Assembly: GCA_016932835.1 (NCBI GenBank)
Contig: JAFGCD010000009.1
Location: 17,811-81,810 of the forward strand
Length of the DNA stretch: 64,000 nucleotides
Origin: Sedimentisphaerales bacterium
GTDB taxonomy: Bacteria; Planctomycetota; Phycisphaerae; Sedimentisphaerales; Anaerobacaceae
Direction: 5' to 3'
The notes under the pieces were generated by a model. It had not been told where the DNA came from. It was given only the letters and a program-made list of their open reading frames with translations, and made no database searches. Positions 62,801 to 64,000 of this stretch are shown piece by piece (the first letter of the stretch is position 1; each line of letters starts with the position of its first letter). A program made the position numbers and the translations under genes.

Positions 62801-64000
62801 TTAGAACCCACTTTCCATCGCCGCCAGCGCTTCCGCCTCGCGTTCCTCCTGCAAGATAATCGAAGGCTTGACCAGTATCAGCAGTATCTTATGGTCCCTG
62901 ATTTTGCTGCGATTGCTGAACAGCCGTCCAAGCAGCGGCACCTTGCTTAATATCGGAACTCCGGCTTCCTTTTCGATCTCGGCGGTTATTTTCTGCCCGC
63001 CCAGCAGCAGAGTTCCGCCATCCGGAATGCTAACACGGGTCATCACGCTCGACGTTTCTGTCTCAGGAACGGTCACAGTGTACTGCTGAACCGTACCGTC
63101 GGCGCCAACGGGACCCTCTACCAAATGGCTCTTCATACGCAGTAAATCCTGCAACTGCGTAATCACATATAACAGCACGTTTTTCTTGTCCTGCGTGATT
63201 ATCGGAGTAATACTGAGGCTGCTGCCCACCGGCACCGAGCTGACGTTCTGCTGAACACTCGATGTCTGATATCCGCCGCCGGCGTATGCGCCCGACGAAC
63301 CGCCGTATGACGTATCCGGAGGCAGCGTGTACGAGACCGTATTCTGCACGGAGAACGATGCCGACTCACCACTCAGTACCGTTACCTTCGGAGCAGTCAG
63401 AGTTTTCGCATCCGTATGGGCCTGCGTCGCCCGCAGAAGGAAGCTGACCTGGAGATCGTTGAGTATGAACCCGGTGTAACCGCCTTGAACCAGCATTGCT
63501 TCAGGCATACCGCCCAGACTGCCTGGGACCTTCGTTGAAACATCCGGAGAGGTGCTCAGAGCCGAACCTTGATCATAGGTCCAGATTCCCATCTTGCCCG
63601 GGGTTCCGAAGTAACCGAAATCCAGATCGAACCCTATATCTTCGAGGAAGTTCTCACTCACTACAAGATACCTGGCCTCTATGGAGACCTGGTGCCCGAG
63701 GGACTTTCGCAGTTCCGAAAGCAGCTTCTCGATTCTTTCATGAACTTCCCGGGTTTGCAGCACGGCAAGTTTCTTCGGCTGCTCTTGAGGATAAAGCATT
63801 ATCTCGCCCTCTCCTTCCTCTTCGTTCATCTCAAACCAGCTATCAGGTTCGATTGTCTGCATAATCAAATCTACGAGACTCTGAGCCTGGTAGCCGCCGC
63901 CACCGTAGCCGCCATAACCGCCGCCGCCGTAACCGCCGCCACCGTAGCCGCCGCCGCCGTAGCCGCCGCCGCCGTAGCCGCCGCCGCCGTAGCCGCCGCC
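62801..64000 (-). CDS. Secretin (type II/III secretion system outer-membrane pore family), 5' end outside window
   Basis: Frame stays open to the right edge (..GGGGYQAQSLVDLIMQTIEPDSW). VSIEARYLVVSENFLEDIGFDLDFG, SFLLRATQAHTDAKTLTAPKVTVLSGESASF, VSIPDGGTLLLGGQKITAEIEKEAGVPILSKVPLLGRLFSNR are secretin motifs. Confidence 0.92.
   Translation of the reverse strand, partial: GGGYGGGGYGGGGYGGGGYGGGGYGGGGYGGYGGGGYQAQSLVDLIMQTIEPDSWFEMNEEEGEGEIMLYPQEQPKKLAVLQTREVHERIEKLLSELRKSLGHQVSIEARYLVVSENFLEDIGFDLDFGYFGTPGKMGIWTYDQGSALSTSPDVSTKVPGSLGGMPEAMLVQGGYTGFILNDLQVSFLLRATQAHTDAKTLTAPKVTVLSGESASFSVQNTVSYTLPPDTSYGGSSGAYAGGGYQTSSVQQNVSSVPVGSSLSITPIITQDKKNVLLYVITQLQDLLRMKSHLVEGPVGADGTVQQYTVTVPETETSSVMTRVSIPDGGTLLLGGQKITAEIEKEAGVPILSKVPLLGRLFSNRSKIRDHKILLILVKPSIILQEEREAEALAAMESGF
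63890..64000 (-). repeat. 15-bp tandem repeat encoding (GGGGY)n in the secretin
   Basis: Repeated gccgccgccgtagcc units (seven or so, running off the edge); translates to GGGGYGGGGYGGGGY. Confidence 0.92.

Noticed and set aside
1-64000. Mobile elements, prophage, toxin-antitoxin or defence islands
   Set aside because: No transposase, integrase, phage structural or nuclease-island genes were recognised; rRNA and tRNA genes were also not recognised by eye, though tRNAs could be missed without a scan.

Overview
The window reads as a chromosomal segment of a Planctomycetes/Phycisphaerae-like bacterium; this is inferred from gene content and the DPN-rich secreted proteins, not from a marker gene. 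Left part: N-terminus of a TrkH-like K+ transporter, a VOC protein, a Ycf46-type AAA ATPase, a PEGA lipoprotein and a Zn-dependent phospholipase C-like protein. 4.4-17 kb: a minus-strand exopolysaccharide/exosortase operon (Wza-like export protein, exosortase, EpsI, a 1658-aa TPR protein, a Wzc-like BY-kinase and a UDP-sugar epimerase). 17.7-26 kb: a lipoprotein, pyruvate:ferredoxin oxidoreductase, a NYN nuclease and pyrR-pyrB-pyrC. 26-31 kb: a dockerin-bearing subtilase homologue that appears to lack the catalytic Asp, then aroA and a divergent chorismate synthase. The right half is one uninterrupted minus-strand gene (30964-62637) encoding a predicted 10,557-aa secreted protein, directly downstream of a secretin gene that runs off the window edge. 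The giant protein is built from ten consecutive modules, each a right-handed beta-helix block closed by a 'D(L/M/I)G(Y/A)HY' element; nine are followed by an InlB-like repeat that leads into the next. In four modules a complete globular domain (vWA, subtilase, NIDO, subtilase) sits in the same slot at the end of the beta-helix. I consider this 'cargo slot' architecture the most interesting structure in the window.
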